64,000 bases of DNA from Atherinomorus stipes (GCA_023101725.1 JALJCO010010208.1:1-64000), one strand, 5' to 3'. Positions 35,901-48,904 are shown, counted from the stretch's first letter. Notes: generated from the sequence alone by a model not told the origin. Numbers and translations: made by a program.

Positions 35901-37639
35901 AGATCTACAATACGGACCCGCAGGTTCTTAACTCTGAGTCCGTGGGTAGATATGTATGCGTTTGTGTGCAGCTTTTAAAGCATGATCCCCCAGCTTATGA
36001 ACACAGCATTAGCCTTCAGCAAAGGTGAATGTCAGCATAAGGTTGCCTTAAGAGCCACCTTTAATTAGCAATCCATCCTCTTGGACGTAAGTCAGCTTTA
36101 ATTATATTAACTTCACTCAGCACCACACTAACAACTTAAGTCCCTTACATGAGGGCTTGGACATTTATAAGTTTAATTATAAGTAAGACAGTATCTTTCC
36201 TGAGCTACAGTTTTAAATATTTAAACATTATATTATGGACAAATTATAATGAAGACAACTTTGTATATTCTGTTAATGTCTATTGAACTGAAGTTCCTTA
36301 CAGTCTAGTTGAACCATATCTTTGATTTAGATTAAACATTTTACGCCTCGACATCTGACAGCAAGTCGGTGTTGCCTCTCTTTCCCCAACTGGTCTGGCA
36401 TGCAGAAGAAGTGCTGCCTGGTGATCATATTTGTTTTCATTTATTCAATCTAAGATAGCTTGCTGTTATAATTAAAGGAATTCTTTCAATAAATCAGATA
36501 AACTCGAAAATGGCCTAATAGCTTACTAAACTAACATGCTTGCACAGTGTTTATGATGTGAACTCTTTAGCCCTGTCCCATCATATGTCAAAGGTAGGAG
36601 CCCTGGTCCAGGGAGCAAGATGGTTCAGAAGTTGTTTCCACTGCTTTTAGAGCTTTTTTTCCACTCTCAATTGCTCTGAATGTTTGTCTGGCAGCTTGTA
36701 CAGCAGGATGTGGCCACCTTGAGAAAAAGTGCATATATTTCCAAAGTGCTGTGCCCATTTTTTTTTTTTTTTTTTTTTTTGATCCAAGTGCAAAAAGTTG
36801 AACATTTCTGAACTATCAGACAGATGCTGGTATCGTCACATCATTTGGGCAGAAATGGTCACCCCCTAGTGACCAGGAAAATGGGGGATAAACTTGTCTA
36901 TTGAGATGACATATTGGACAGAAAAGTCCATCTATGGGACACTGTCTGGGCATAAAACATTGGTAATAATATTATTAACAAAAATAAGTCTTTTCAAATG
37001 AAAATGAGTTGCAGGTGACTTTACTGTGAGGTTACACAGAGGCTCTATACAACTGATTGTCTACCTAAACCCTCTGAAAGGAATCTTAAAACTATCCTTT
37101 GTTTACTGTATCCTTAAAGGGGTCTAGAGCTGGACCCCGACAGCATCATGAACACAAGACTGATATTAACTGCACTCTTGTCACTAAAAATTGTGCCTTA
37201 CATCAGCATCTCCCTCCACTGTGGCTGTAAAATTGAGTTGTGATATTAACAATATGAGACCAAACATTCTGTTTGGTGCTCACTGTGGAAAAACATGTTA
37301 AATACTATATTGGCTAATACAAAAAGGACATTTAAAACAGATATAGCCTGTTTATCAGGAAATGTGGTGAAAGTGGATATGTAGACTACTGTAAGTATTT
37401 CCTAGATGAGGACATAAATGGGGACAAAAAGGGCAGAGACCTTTTTGATAAAACACCTGGAGGCAGCCTGGCTTGCACTTTTCTGCCAGAGAAAAGCACT
37501 ATGTGGGCTTTAAAAGTTTCAAGTTAGGGATTTTTTCACTGAAATCTAAAAGAAAAAAACAAACAAACAAAAAAAAATCACGCACACATATTAGGCAGAT
37601 GATCAGTTGGACAGCTGTTTATTATTTAAGATATCTCCA
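32901..37639. other. Non-coding stretch, candidate conserved blocks
   Basis: No gene is supported. The block 34480-34960 has higher GC and opposing open frames of about 100 codons but no known domain. The block 35460-36130 is repeat-free with motifs such as TGAATCACCTGTGAGCATGC and several TTAATTA cores, and is a good candidate conserved non-coding element. A 23-T run lies at 36758-36780 and poly-A at 35393-35409. Confidence 0.35.
36758..36780. repeat. Poly-T run
   Basis: 23 consecutive T. Confidence 0.9.
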
Positions 37640-38658
37640 CCCCAGGGTAGATCCTTTTATATTGTCTTCACTAACTGAATGCAATATTCTTGATGAATGC
37701 CACACGATAGTAAAACAGAATATTGAAAGACAGTTAAGTGAATTGGTACATTTATCCTTCTCCATTTGTGTGAAATGTTTACTTGCTGATTGTAGTAAAT
37801 TATTTTTAGGAAATGTGGAGTCTTTGTGAACAAATTTTAAGGGAGCTGTCTTGGTCCTCTGTTACTTTCAATTTTCACAAATGACTTACCCTACACACTT
37901 GAAAGAGCTAAAATAATGATGTATGCAGATGATTCGACTATATATACATCAGGTAGAACAAATAATGAATTAGAAACTATTTTGAATTATGAACTAGTAG
38001 GTGTGGTTAAATAGGTGAAAGCAAATAAGCTGGTATTGAATATATATGAAAAACTAATAGCATGAATGTGGGGTCAAATTATAATGTAAATAATAATCCT
38101 GTATTAAATATTAATATCATTAATGTCTCTATAAATGATGTGCATGAGACCAAACCTCAGTGACAGTTGACAACAAATTATCATGGAGGGAACACATTAA
38201 ATAACATGATTGCAAAGATGGGTAGAGGAATCTCAGTTATAAGAAGACATGCACTGTTGAGATTCAAAATATTCTCAAAATTATTTTTCAATCACTGACA
38301 GTCATATTGACCAGTCATTTGGTCAAATGCCCTTGGAAAGATGTTACACAAACTATAACATGATGTAGCTACAAAATGGCTGCCCGAATGATATTGAAGT
38401 GTAACTTAAGGACAAATATAACAATGCATAAAAAGCTAAACTGGTTATTGGTCAAAGACAGACTGTTATACTCACTCATTAGAGATGCATCTGTATTAAA
38501 ACTGCCTTATACTTTATTTAGAGACCTTACTTCTAGCGCTGAGAATCATGAATACATCACCAGACATGCAACTGTAGAAAATTTTAGTTTGCCTAAAGCA
38601 AAGTCAAACGCCATAAAAAGAAGAGGCATGAAAGCATAGAATTCACTGCCAAAATGCA
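37640..38658 (+). pseudogene. Non-LTR retrotransposon (LINE) reverse transcriptase relic, 5' portion
   Basis: Remnant of a LINE ORF2-type reverse transcriptase, which would copy its own mRNA at a nicked genomic target. Readable pieces across frames include a degraded GPLL region and FTNDLPYTLERAKIMMYADD near 37868-37930, where YADD is the catalytic box of the palm domain. Further on are VKANKLVLNIYEK (in the same frame after a stop), a K.SWREHINNMIAKMGRGIS segment near 38185, and the 87-codon stretch 38376-38639 starting AARMILKCNLR, which is the usual LINE C-terminal region. Several stops and frameshifts make it inactive; it is 5' truncated as most LINE copies are. It is interrupted at TTAA 38659 by a MITE and continues at 39285. 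Clade is not assigned. Confidence 0.75.
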
Positions 38659-38662
38659 TTAA

Positions 38663-39284
38663 AGGGTCACTGTGTAATCGGGAGCAGCTCCCTCGTACTT
38701 TTCATGCTGCATTCACGTGAAACCGGGCAGACCGACGACATCCGCTGCATGTAAAGTTATCACCGGCCTCTATGTGAAGATGTGGTCCGTTAGTTACAGT
38801 GACATCAGTCCACATCTGTTCGGTTGTCATGGCGATGTCGTATTGTTTTCCCTGACCCATGTTTTACCGTCTTTCGCTCGGCTTCATTGATTAAAATGAC
38901 ATCTGGTTTGTTACCAACGGCCGTCTGCCCGACTGCACGTGAACCCAGCGTCAGTGAGACGCTAGCTTCTCCCCCTCTGCAGCGCGGTGACTTTTCAAAG
39001 GCATTACCTCGAACTGAGCTGAAAACTCCGGTGTGTCCGGTGAGTTTCTGTGTTTTCCTACCGTCACGCTTCTCCCGAACGCAAAAACATGGCGATACGA
39101 CATGGCAGCCTCCACCGAGCCGCCCCGCTCGATGTGTAAATGAATGATACGAACGTCAAATTTAGAACTTAGAGGAGCACTTCAGTTTGTTGATGGGAGT
39201 GATTACTGATTAATGAAAAAACACTTTTGAACCAAATAATCAGTTTTTGTAAATAAAACACAGGAGAACTTACACAATATCCCT
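38663..39284 (-). mobile_element. TTAA-flanked MITE, family 2, copy 2
   Basis: 622 bp between TTAA at 38659-38662 and 39285-39288. Left end AGGGTCACTGTGTAATCG; right end reversed AGGGATATTGTGTAAG. It is the inverted counterpart of 7535-8156 and the same length. It interrupts the C-terminal coding end of the LINE; removing it together with one TTAA restores a continuous LINE sequence, so boundaries are certain. A 107-codon plus-strand frame (38824-39147) covers the frame preserved in copy 1 and contains a donor-like GGTGAGTTTC at about 39038, but has no recognised domain. Confidence 0.9.
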
Positions 39285-39528
39285 TTAAATTGACAACTGA
39301 TTTAAAAAAAAAATTGAATATCATTAAAAGAATATTTATGGAATGTAGAGGTTTTCATATGAAACATAATTGCAAGGATAGTTTATAGAAGTTTATATGG
39401 ATATGTAGATATGGATATAGATATATGTGGATATATATGTATATGTGGCTATATGTCTGTGTATGTACAGTATATGTACATACACAGCCATGTACGTGTA
39501 TGTACAGTATATGTGTGTGTATGTATGT

Positions 39529-39613
<85 letters not shown>

Positions 39614-40085
39614 TATAGATAGATAGATAGAGAGATAGAGAGATAGAGAGATATACATGTAAGTGTTATAACAGTGCAAATCAGAGTGTGCATTAGAAAA
39701 TGTGTATTATAGAAAATTGTTTATATGATAGGATGTACGTAGAGTATCATGGTTTAAGTATGTGTATGAACATGAATGTAAATGTAAAATATAGTATATG
39801 TGCAAATGTAAAGAAGAATGTAAGGGCAACAACAAAGGTAAAATGAACTGGATAGATTACATGGTTCTATGACTGTGAGGAAGTACAAAGTCTTCCTGAC
39901 TTGCTGTGTTTTACAGTTTGGTTTTGATTATTTTGTATATTTTTGTATATTGTATTATATTTTTTTGATTATTATTTGTATAATTTGTTTTTAATGTTCA
40001 TATAATTTTCTTCTTGGACCTCAGGAAGAATAGCTGTAGCTTGCTACATCTAATGGGGATCTTAAATAAACTAAACTGAACATAA
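39285..40085 (+). mobile_element. LINE 3' end and tail after MITE
   Basis: Continues the LINE from 38658. After about 65 bases of coding remnant the 3' untranslated part follows, including a long AT/GATA microsatellite (39538-39652). It ends with GGACCTCAGGAAGAATAGCT, then CTAATGGGGATCTTAAATAA, a widespread 3' terminus of fish LINE copies, followed by an A-rich tail. Confidence 0.7.
39538..39652. repeat. (AT)n followed by GATA/GAGATA microsatellite
   Basis: About 37 AT units to 39611 then GATA and GAGATA units. The Tyr/Ile-rich open frames on both strands are artefacts. Confidence 0.95.
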
Positions 40086-40980
40086 AAAAACATAAATGAA
40101 AAGACTTTTAAACAGCCTTTGAAAAATCAATTACTGATTTCTGAAATACAGTACATTTCATTTTCAGTGTCTGTAATCACTTTAGTGTGCCCTCAGATAT
40201 CATATGTACCGCCCAAGTATCTGCATAATCTACAGTGAGAGAGAGATCTCTGATCTGCTTCCATTTTCAATCTCCACCCCGCAGGCTGGATTACCAATAT
40301 GAACCTCCAGCCAAATCAGAGCAGAACATCTGCCCACACAGGTCCGTGGCAAAGACTAGCACATAGCCAAATTGCCAATTGTGCTCCACAACTTTCCTCC
40401 TCTTATGATAATAATGAAACAAAAAAAAAAACCTTGTTATTCTGTTTTAGGTAAAATCTGGCCTGTCAGCCTTTGCTCAGCATCTTACTGATGCACATCA
40501 TGTCTCCCTTACATAAAGAGGTTTAAATGGGTCAGAACCCTGCTTGAGTCAAGGCTTTAACAGCTTGTACAGGGAAAAGAAAAGATAAATCATTCATAGA
40601 GTCAAAAATGAAATAGTCCCAGAGAGTATGAAAACAAATCAGAGTGAACGCACATTGGAGACTTTTCATGAGTCCAAAAATGAATAAATGTGAGCAACTG
40701 ATACATGTCTCAGTATTAAATAGTTGCCCAACAATAGCTGCACCCTGGCTTCCCATCACCGTTTTAATGAGATTACACTCACAAGCATGTGCATATGCAC
40801 AGACATGTACATGTGAGTTCTTATGAACATGTTCAATTGCACTTGTGTGTCATCAATAACTTCCAGTGATGCTTGAAGAGGAATTATCTGGAAACAGCCG
40901 ATATGGATTACCAAACAGTAGAAACACTAGCCAGATATATTAAGCACCAAGAGGGTTGTGTATGTCAACATTTTACTTTT
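40086..40980. other. Unassigned non-coding stretch
   Basis: No gene or repeat recognised. Balanced composition around 40200-40380. Confidence 0.45.
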
Positions 40981-41217
40981 CACTATGGTAAATGGACTGT
41001 ACTTATACTAACCGCTCAAAACGCTTTCACTACATATCACACTCACAATCATACACACGTTCAAACACACATTCAAACCCCGATAGGCACATCGGGAGGC
41101 AACTTGGGGTTCAGTGTCTTGTGCAAGGACACTTCAGCATGTAGTCTAGGGGGGTCTGGAATCGATTCCCCGACCCTCCAGTTGAAAGACAATTGCTCGT
41201 CTGAGCTACAGCCGCCC
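40981..41217 (-). repeat. tRNA-derived SINE, minus strand
   Basis: Reversed, it begins GGGCGGCTGTAGCTCAGACG, with a good pol III A-box (TGTAGCTCAG). About 50 bases on there is a B-box-like GGAATCGATTCC (plus-strand 41158-41169). The body reads GTGTCCTTGCACAAGACACT and CCCCAAGTTGCCTCCCGATG. The tail ends AAGTACAGTCCATTTACCAT, a terminus shared with many fish SINE/LINE pairs. Length about 237 bp fits a full-length copy. The overlapping open frames at 40873-41267 are not genes. Confidence 0.8.
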
Positions 41218-42599
41218 ACACAGTGCAGCTGCGCACTGTTCAAAACTTGAATTTTGTCCAAACACACTATTTTGGACCCATTTTCTTGTGCCGTCGTTCA
41301 GTCTCATAAGACAGCAGTGTATTGGATGTTGAGTCCCCGTGCTGCTTTGACTCAGACACATCCTGACCTATTTCCTACGATGTCAACAGCAGTGATCTTA
41401 CTGCTCACCCAAATGAGAGAGATTCTGGTTTGTTTTGAGACTGAGTTAGATTTTAGTCCCGTAGACACAGAACAACTATGATTTTGCCTCAACATTAAAA
41501 TTATCCCACAGGACTAAGGAGAAATGTGATGTTTCACCAGGATGATGAACTCTGGGATGTCATCAGAATGACATGAAATGCAGAAAAAAGCAGATGACAA
41601 TGGAATTTAAAAAAGGTGCATGGGTTTGTGTGTGGGGGTTGGTCTTTGTTTTCTTGTGCTTACATATATACTGTAAGTACACTTTTAGTCACATAGAAAA
41701 AGGATTTCTAACCCCAAAGTCCAGGAGTATGGTTTTCTTTTCTTTGTGAATTTCTGTCCCACCTTCAGCAAATTATTTTCATTGTCATTTTCAGCTTTCA
41801 AAAATCTATTCATATTTTTGATTTTTGGCTTTTCCAAAATCCTCTGCAATTTAGTTTGATTCAATGCTTTGTTTAATCTACACAATAACAAAAGTACTGC
41901 TCGGTGGTTTCTATCACAGGAAATTTACTTTTGTCGAACAATGAGCTTACTTTCCTGTACACGTGTAGGTAGTTTGATTTAGTGATGCAGCAGTGAAAAA
42001 TGGAGAGAGCAGGGAGAAAATATTCAAAAACACAAAAAATGTCTGTAGTATGTTGGATAATTTCAAACAAAAGTGAAAATAGTCTGATGTGTTCAGCTTA
42101 AAACCATATCAGCTTACAATCTCAGCAGAAAGCAGCCAGCCTACATAGTGGAACTGTGACAATCTAATGTTTCATGTTAGCATTTTGATGTAAATGATTG
42201 CTACAGTTTGGGTGTTAGAAAACATATTGACTACGGCTGGTGATTTTTCCATTTTTTCAGGCTTTTTTTTTAAATGACATACAAAAATTGAGTACTGTTT
42301 GTAGTGATCTAATCTAACACCATTTTCCCATGAAGCCACTGTGTGTCTTTCTTCTTATTTACTGCACAACCTTAGCAAGCCTTTCCTCTGCTAGTGATAA
42401 GCTGAGATAGACTTGTTAACAATATTTCCTTTTTGATACTAACCATATGAATGAATGAATGAATGAATGAATGAATGAATGAGCTAGACAAACTTTCTAT
42501 TTTAGTGTCTCCAGAACTGCAAGCATTCTTCCTCCTTCACCTTCCATTTTCCATCAGAGCAGCTTCAGCCTGATATTCTTAGACTAATTTTACATTGAA
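41218..42599. other. Unassigned non-coding stretch
   Basis: No gene recognised. Includes the ATGA microsatellite listed separately. Confidence 0.45.
42447..42481. repeat. (ATGA)n microsatellite
   Basis: About eight to nine perfect tetranucleotide units. Confidence 0.95.
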
Positions 42600-43977
42600 C
42601 AGGGCTCCAGACAAACTTTTTTTTTTTTTTTTTTTACTAGGAGCACAGTGGCCCCAACTTAAATTTTTAGGAGTGCAAGCAGAACATTTAGGGGTGCACA
42701 CCAAAATCAATCAAATACCCCTTTCCCACTAGCCAAAAAAGCAAAAACAGTTTAACCTTGTGAACAATTGGCTTTTAGTGGCAGTGGGAAAGGCTCATCA
42801 ACCCACGTCAAACAACTCGGCAAGTGATGCAGGTCAAAACTGATTTGAAACGGCTCAGTTCCGATCAGCATGCAGCGGGAACACCAGACCTGGGTTGAGC
42901 TGCAAATCTATCCGATGATGTTGGGCGGTTCGTGCCTACATTGTGATATCACGGCAGTTGCGTCTCATATAAAGTACCAAAACAACTCTGCTTCAGCCAC
43001 AAACTCACATCACCTGCATTCCATCTGCACTAGAAAATCACCCGCTGGCTTTCCTCCATTTTGAGGACAGACAAAGATGCAACAAGAAAGCACATTGACT
43101 GCGGCCTGACTCGCTCTCCATTGTTTACTTTCCTGATTTCTGTTTCATGGAAATGATCTAGGTGATCGTATTTTTATTTTTTTGCCAATGGGAAGGAGCC
43201 AGATGCTGACTATGAGCGGTTCGAACAGTGTTTGAAAAACGTTTGTGAACCCGCTAATTTCAGTTGGAAAGCAGCTATGTTCAGGTTTCCTCTGATTTCC
43301 ACTGTGCCTCAGTAAATACTTGAGTGATAAATGTAGAAACTACAATATTCACAGGTCACTGCACATTTTATCTTTCAGATTGGCCCCGTGTTTGCTCAAA
43401 CCATCATGTTTTAATTATGTATAAAAATTACATGTTCTGCAGGGGGCTTTTATTTTGAAATTTACCAGATGTTTTGCACTGCTCCCATGTCTGATTTCCT
43501 GTCTGGTCCATCTGGCCCTATCCGAACAGCTGAGAACTTGACGCATTCTGGAAGCAAACTTGGTCCAAAATATACCCGACACCGCTACGAGACGCTTCTG
43601 ACTTTTGATGGACCCTGTCTGATTTAAACTATTGACTCACGGCTTGGTTGAGCCATTTTTTTCTTCCCTGCTGTCTCGATGCTTTCTGTAAAGCACTTTG
43701 AATTGTCCTGTACATGAAATGTGCTATACAAATAAACATGCCTTCCCTTCCCTTTTGCTACGGGGGCAGCGGCGCACATGGACCCAGTGTGAATTGGCCT
43801 GCCTTGGCTGACTAGTCTGTCAGCAACAAAACATGTTCAATAATAACTAATGAAAAAAAAAAAAACTGGCAAATTTATTGGTCGCACATGCACAAGTAGA
43901 TAAGAAATATATTTGCACTGTCTGACATTTTAGTCACAAATGCAACCATTTGGTCCCAATCTTAAGCCCTGTGGAAG
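42600..43977. mobile_element. hAT-like element (CAGGGCT ends) with internal insertions
   Basis: The left end CAGGGCTCCAGACAAAC is followed by a poly-T and TAGGAGCACAGTGGCCCC. The right end runs through GACATTTTAGTCACAAATGC and CCAATCTTAAGCCCTG. These two ends belong to one familiar fish repeat with CAGGGCT inverted termini. I could not find an 8-bp duplication (ACATTGAA left, TGGAAGTA right), so one boundary may be wrong. From about 42719 to 43800 the interior is foreign. It begins CCCTTTCCCACTAGCC, contains AGTGGCAGTGGGAAAGGC, and then includes a retroposon tail. Confidence 0.5.
43655..43755 (+). repeat. LINE (L2-type) 3' tail fragment
   Basis: Reads TCTGTAAAGCACTTTGAATT then ATGTGCTATACAAATAAACA and a short CCTTC tandem. 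This is the conserved 3' terminus of many vertebrate L2-like elements and dependent SINEs. No coding part adjoins it. Confidence 0.6.
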
Positions 43978-46900
43978 TACAGATAATTCAAAACAAAGAT
44001 TTCAAATTCATTGTATCAGACACTGTTGATTTGTAAAATGTGGACTGTAGTCCTAATTAATGTTAGCAATACACCCACTAGGTTAAAAACTAGTATATAA
44101 ACCCACTTTGGCTTTCATAAAGTCAAACATTTTGAAAAACAAAACAAACGTGTGAAACTACTTGATGTGTTCTCAGCCGAGGAAGAATGTTACCAGCCAG
44201 AGAACCATGAAGCAAGCAATGTCAAAGCTTTAATCTGATGTCATGGTAGCTGCATACTTTGATCAATGATAATCGGCAGTGAGCTTCTTTTTGTGATTTA
44301 GTAACACAGAACGGCTGACATGGGTATTAACTTATGACAAGTGTGCTGCTAAAGACACACTATCCTTTTTGTATCGGTTCCTTCAATGCTGGGAATTAAG
44401 CTGCCAAATAAACAGGCTATTATTTTTTTTTTTTTTCTAAAATATAACAGGTGTAATTCAATTGTGAATTGTTACAAAAACTGTGATGCACAGCATAGTC
44501 ATACGGTGACAAAAAGAAGATTCCCTGTGTAAGAAAAAGCTAAATCAATCATTATTATCAATTATTATCTCATATCCACATTGCAACCATCTGGATCGTA
44601 TTCTAATTAAAATATCTATTAAAAATATTCTAGTGTTGCAAGCCTTTGAACAGTAGGGGGGAGAGGGTGTTCTTTGGTTGTCAATATTACAATAACCAGA
44701 TTCCAAGTTTAATAAATTCGATCCTGAGTAGTTACTGTATCCTAAACTTGGTCTTAACCCCTCTGTCCTTCCTGGTGAGTTTTCACCACCTGCTGTGTGC
44801 GACGAAAATCTCTAACCCATGGATCCAGGAATCATTAGTTGCTACAGTCCTTACTACAGTTCCTTATCAGATAAGCTGAACTATCTCTTGACCAATATGG
44901 GGTCTCAGTATCTCCAAAACCAATAATGAGAAAACGGAGATTGAATTTGAAACTCAGTGTGACCGGAAGGATTATTGTGCAGCCGGGACTTCTCTGCCTC
45001 AAAGATGTCAGCTGAATTTAAGCTAGAGGGGGGTTGGAGGTGGGTTTCTATGATGACCTACATTTCTCCTAAAGTGGTTGCAATGCAGGGACTTAAGACA
45101 CGAGCAATATTGCTGCCTTCAGAAATGGAACTATAGGAGGATTCAGTCAGCGCTAATTTACCATGTCTATGGGAGAGGAAACAATTAAAGTCTGCTATCA
45201 GGTTGTTGAGTCAACTCCAGCAAAGTCTAAGCCTCTCTGAATGACTTTCAGTGATGTCTGTCAATTATAAGACTGTTTTGCCTGATTATTCACACTATTT
45301 GCAGCAAAAACTAACTATGCATGCACAGACATACATCCACACAGCAAAATCAATCCACTTACATCCATAAAGATAAAACATAGGCTACTCATACCGGCCT
45401 GAGCTCTCAACCCTGCAGTGCATCATGTTGACTAGAAGAATGTTGCTATTGCATAGCCTCCCTTCTCTGGAGAAAGAACATGAAAAATAGTTCACATTCA
45501 TGGGCAAGTGTCTATTCCCCATACACACACAAGGATACCTCTTTTATTCAATAAATAATCAAGTAGTTAGTGTTGCTTAGCAACCATGTCACCAGTACCT
45601 GTATTGTTTTTACATTCTCAATGACAGACTGCTGGGCTCAAGTCCCACAACATATTGTAGAATGTGGTTGATGTTTAAGTGATTTTCTGATGTATTCATC
45701 AGGTTCAGCAGCTTGCAGCACAGTCAATAAATTAAATAAAACAGCGTTTCTGCATATGCCATATAATTAATTAAATACAGGTGAATATATAAAGCTCAAA
45801 TACATTAAATGGATTATATACTGTGGTGAGATTTACAAATATTTTTTGATAAATTGCTATTAGCAAATGCTGCAATTTTTGTCTTATGCATTATGCACCC
45901 TGTTGTCACCATGCACTTAAGCATTATTGATGAATAAGAGCTGCGAGATTAAGATGCATTAATCTGATGATAAGCATTTAATTTGATAAGCACATCTAAT
46001 TTAATGCCTGATTTTCACCTCCTTTGCGTCGCACACTGCGCATTAGCACTAGACTAAATGATTGAAAGAGTCATTTCGCAGTATCATTCTCCTATTGGTT
46101 GGTTTTATTGTGAACAGCAGCATGAAGGCGGACCTTTTGGCAGTCTCTCAAATGCATCCTGTGTCCTTGAAAATCAGAAATGGCCTATTCACAGAGTAAC
46201 TTATCTCCCAAAGTGAAGCTGACGTCTAATCAACACCTGCAACCCTTTCCTTTGCCGTGTGTCCAAGTGAGACTTCAAAAGTAGTGCCAAGCCACACGCT
46301 TCCCGCTGTGTGCGAGGCAGCAGTGGCAAAGAGGAGAAAGGAGAGAGAGATTTCTTATCAAAGCCCCCCAGAAGCCAATGTTATTTTGCACCATATGCAT
46401 TGAATAGTACTTGTGATGTGTGGCTGAGGCTTCATGTCCTTTTGAATTGTGAGGTGGCTCGTCTCGTGCCTGTTCTCCTCCAGTGATTGAGTCCTACACA
46501 GTTAGATTACACAGATTAGCAGCAAAATCAGAGAACCTTCTTTTCCCCTGCGTTTGCCTTTAACAGATGTGAAAACAAAAGTGAAGCTGTTGCTATGTGT
46601 GATCTGGCATGCCAGTCTCTCTGAATGTCCCTTGTAGCATTTGATAATGTTTTTCTTGGCCTGCTGAATACATTCATGTCCTACAATGCTCAACTGACCA
46701 TGGTTACCTCTTGATATGTAATTCATTATTGACTGAAGGATAAAAATGCCTATGTAGTCATATGTGACACTAGATTGCATCATAGATTTAAGTTGTATTG
46801 TTGCTTAGACCAAGGGTCTTACTGGGCTACTACACCCCCATTGTTGCCAATCAACAGAGCAGATGAATACAGTCTTTGTCAAACAGGCTCAGCATTAACA

Positions 46901-48904
46901 TGGTGAAAGGAGCTTATCAGTCTGGTGCCTGCTAGTAATAATCGATTACAGGTGACTAAAGTGACCTTGAAACATACTGAATCTGCAGAAATAAAACAGA
47001 GGATTTGACTTGCACACACTCATGTAATACTGCCAAGGGTTCTTGATACACTGTGCTGGGGGGGGGGGGGATACTACTACTACTACTACTGATAATAATG
47101 ATAATAATAAAAAAAAAAAAAAAAAAACAACTAGTAAGTCTATGCAGGTACAGTATATCCTTCCTTTTATCCCAATGTAATATCTTCCTGAAATGCAGCA
47201 CCTCTGCCTGGCTTTATCGCACTCTCTGCTCTGCTGTAATTGTCGATGAGATGCTTTTGGTGTTGCTGTTCCACCAGCAATAGCATGCAGAATGTGTATC
47301 CATCAATCTGTTCAGTTCTCCGTGAGCAGTTCCTTCACTGAAATCCGTTTAGGGCTTTTCTTATTGAGCGGAGTGCAGTTGAATCCTTTTGGGGCTTCAG
47401 CTCTATAACCCCCTTCCCTCTTTTCAATGAAGCCATTCCCACTTGTAAGTACATATGCTCCTATATAGCAAAAGCAAAGAGGCCCATGATGGAGGACATT
47501 AATTAAATGTGAATGTCCATTACTACATACTGACTAGTGTGTGCAAATCATATATATTTTAGAGTTTACCATTGTAAGTAATGAGCTGTTTGTCAAGAAA
47601 ATGTGTTCACAACACAATGCTTTTTTTGTGTGTATTTCAACATTCTCTTACCACTTTTGAAAGAGTTGTTTACTCTCTTCAGTGTACCTCTGACAGATGA
47701 AAGTAGCTGCAATTGGGAAGCAACGTGTGTTGACATTGTTGTAGTTATAATACATTTTTCAGAACAAAAGAATTTTGAAACAGGAGACATAGCTGGCTGT
47801 TCTTAGTGCGTTGCCTTAATTGGTGTGTCAGTGACGATCATAGCTTTGAACATGTAGCATGCTGAGAGCAAGGTTGACTACGCTGTGCACATGACAGTAA
47901 AATGCAGAGATTTGATGTTATAGTATTGTTTAATCTGAGCGTATTTTGCATGAAATGTAGAAAAAAGTACTTTTATATTTTGTTCAGACTTTAACATCCC
48001 TCTCAGAGTCTTTTATTTAACCAGTAAGCTCTAAACCACTCATTTGGGTGTAGCACTTGTATTTCTATTATTCATTTAGTTGTTCCCCAGCAGCCTGTGT
48101 TGCATGGCTAATATCTTTTTTTTTAGTATCTTTTTAATATCTTTTTTTTCTAAGTATGTCCGTGGCTTAGCATAGATTTCAATATTTGTAAGTGTGCATG
48201 GCTTCATAAAGATACAGGCTTATTCTGTATAGTAGAAAACAACACAGCAAATATGTTTACTAGATGTACATTACAGCGTGTACATGTTCAGATTTACAAG
48301 AATTCAACGAAAATTTGCTCAACCCCTTTATGTTTGAGTTTCCAATGAAACAGAAAATAGCAGTGATGTAGTGCAGCTGCTTGCAAGGTATAAGGTAAAT
48401 AAGGAAAAACAGTTTGAAAAAGAGCTCATTAAATAGTTCCACCACTGAGGCAGAACAATTGTAAGTCTTGTTGCAATGCAAGACTTTGATCCAATTAAGT
48501 GTGATATCAGCAGTCCAAGGTAGAGTTGTGAGTTGTATCTGAAAATCCAGTTTTCCTCCTAAATGGAAGAAAATGAAAAAAATGGATCCCTCCATTTGTA
48601 TTTGTCTCAGGCTCAAGATCAAAGGAAATTTTTACATATCCAGTCCCAGTGTCTGAATATAGTGTCTCTCTTCCATCTTATAAATGTTTTTTTTTTTTTT
48701 TTTTTAAAAAGGTGATGTATGTTTTGTTTTTTTTGTTGTTGTTTTTTTCACAAAAAGATGGCTGGTTAATATTAGGGGGTGTATGGCCTTACTAAAATGT
48801 GCTGTAACAGGATTTAGACTCCTGGGTTGAGCAAAATGTCCCATAAACTGACATACAACAGAGTGGCTTCACACCACCTTCAGTCCAAACATCTGGAAAA
48901 AATG
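43978..48904. other. Low-repeat non-coding DNA, candidate conserved blocks
   Basis: No gene is supported. The blocks 44930-45300 and 45890-46480 are repeat-free and GC-balanced, the second with clustered TAAT motifs (for example GATTAAGATGCATTAATCTG near 45948). Poly-T tracts lie around 48680-48750. Confidence 0.35.
47058..47127. repeat. Compound simple repeat: G13, (ACT)n, (AAT)n, poly-A
   Basis: A 13-G run, then about six ACT units, then ATA/AAT units and an 18-A run, directly readable. The open frames across it are artefacts. Confidence 0.9.

Noticed and set aside
39355..39693. Five overlapping open frames on both strands
   Set aside because: All arise from the AT/GATA simple repeat in the LINE 3' region.
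41158..41217. A and B box-like motifs suggesting a tRNA gene
   Set aside because: The cloverleaf cannot be folded and a SINE body follows directly, so it is a tRNA-derived SINE and not a tRNA gene.
48260..48622. 120-codon minus-strand frame
   Set aside because: No conserved domain or splice context, and its Phe/Leu/Ile-rich composition is that of AT-rich chance frames.
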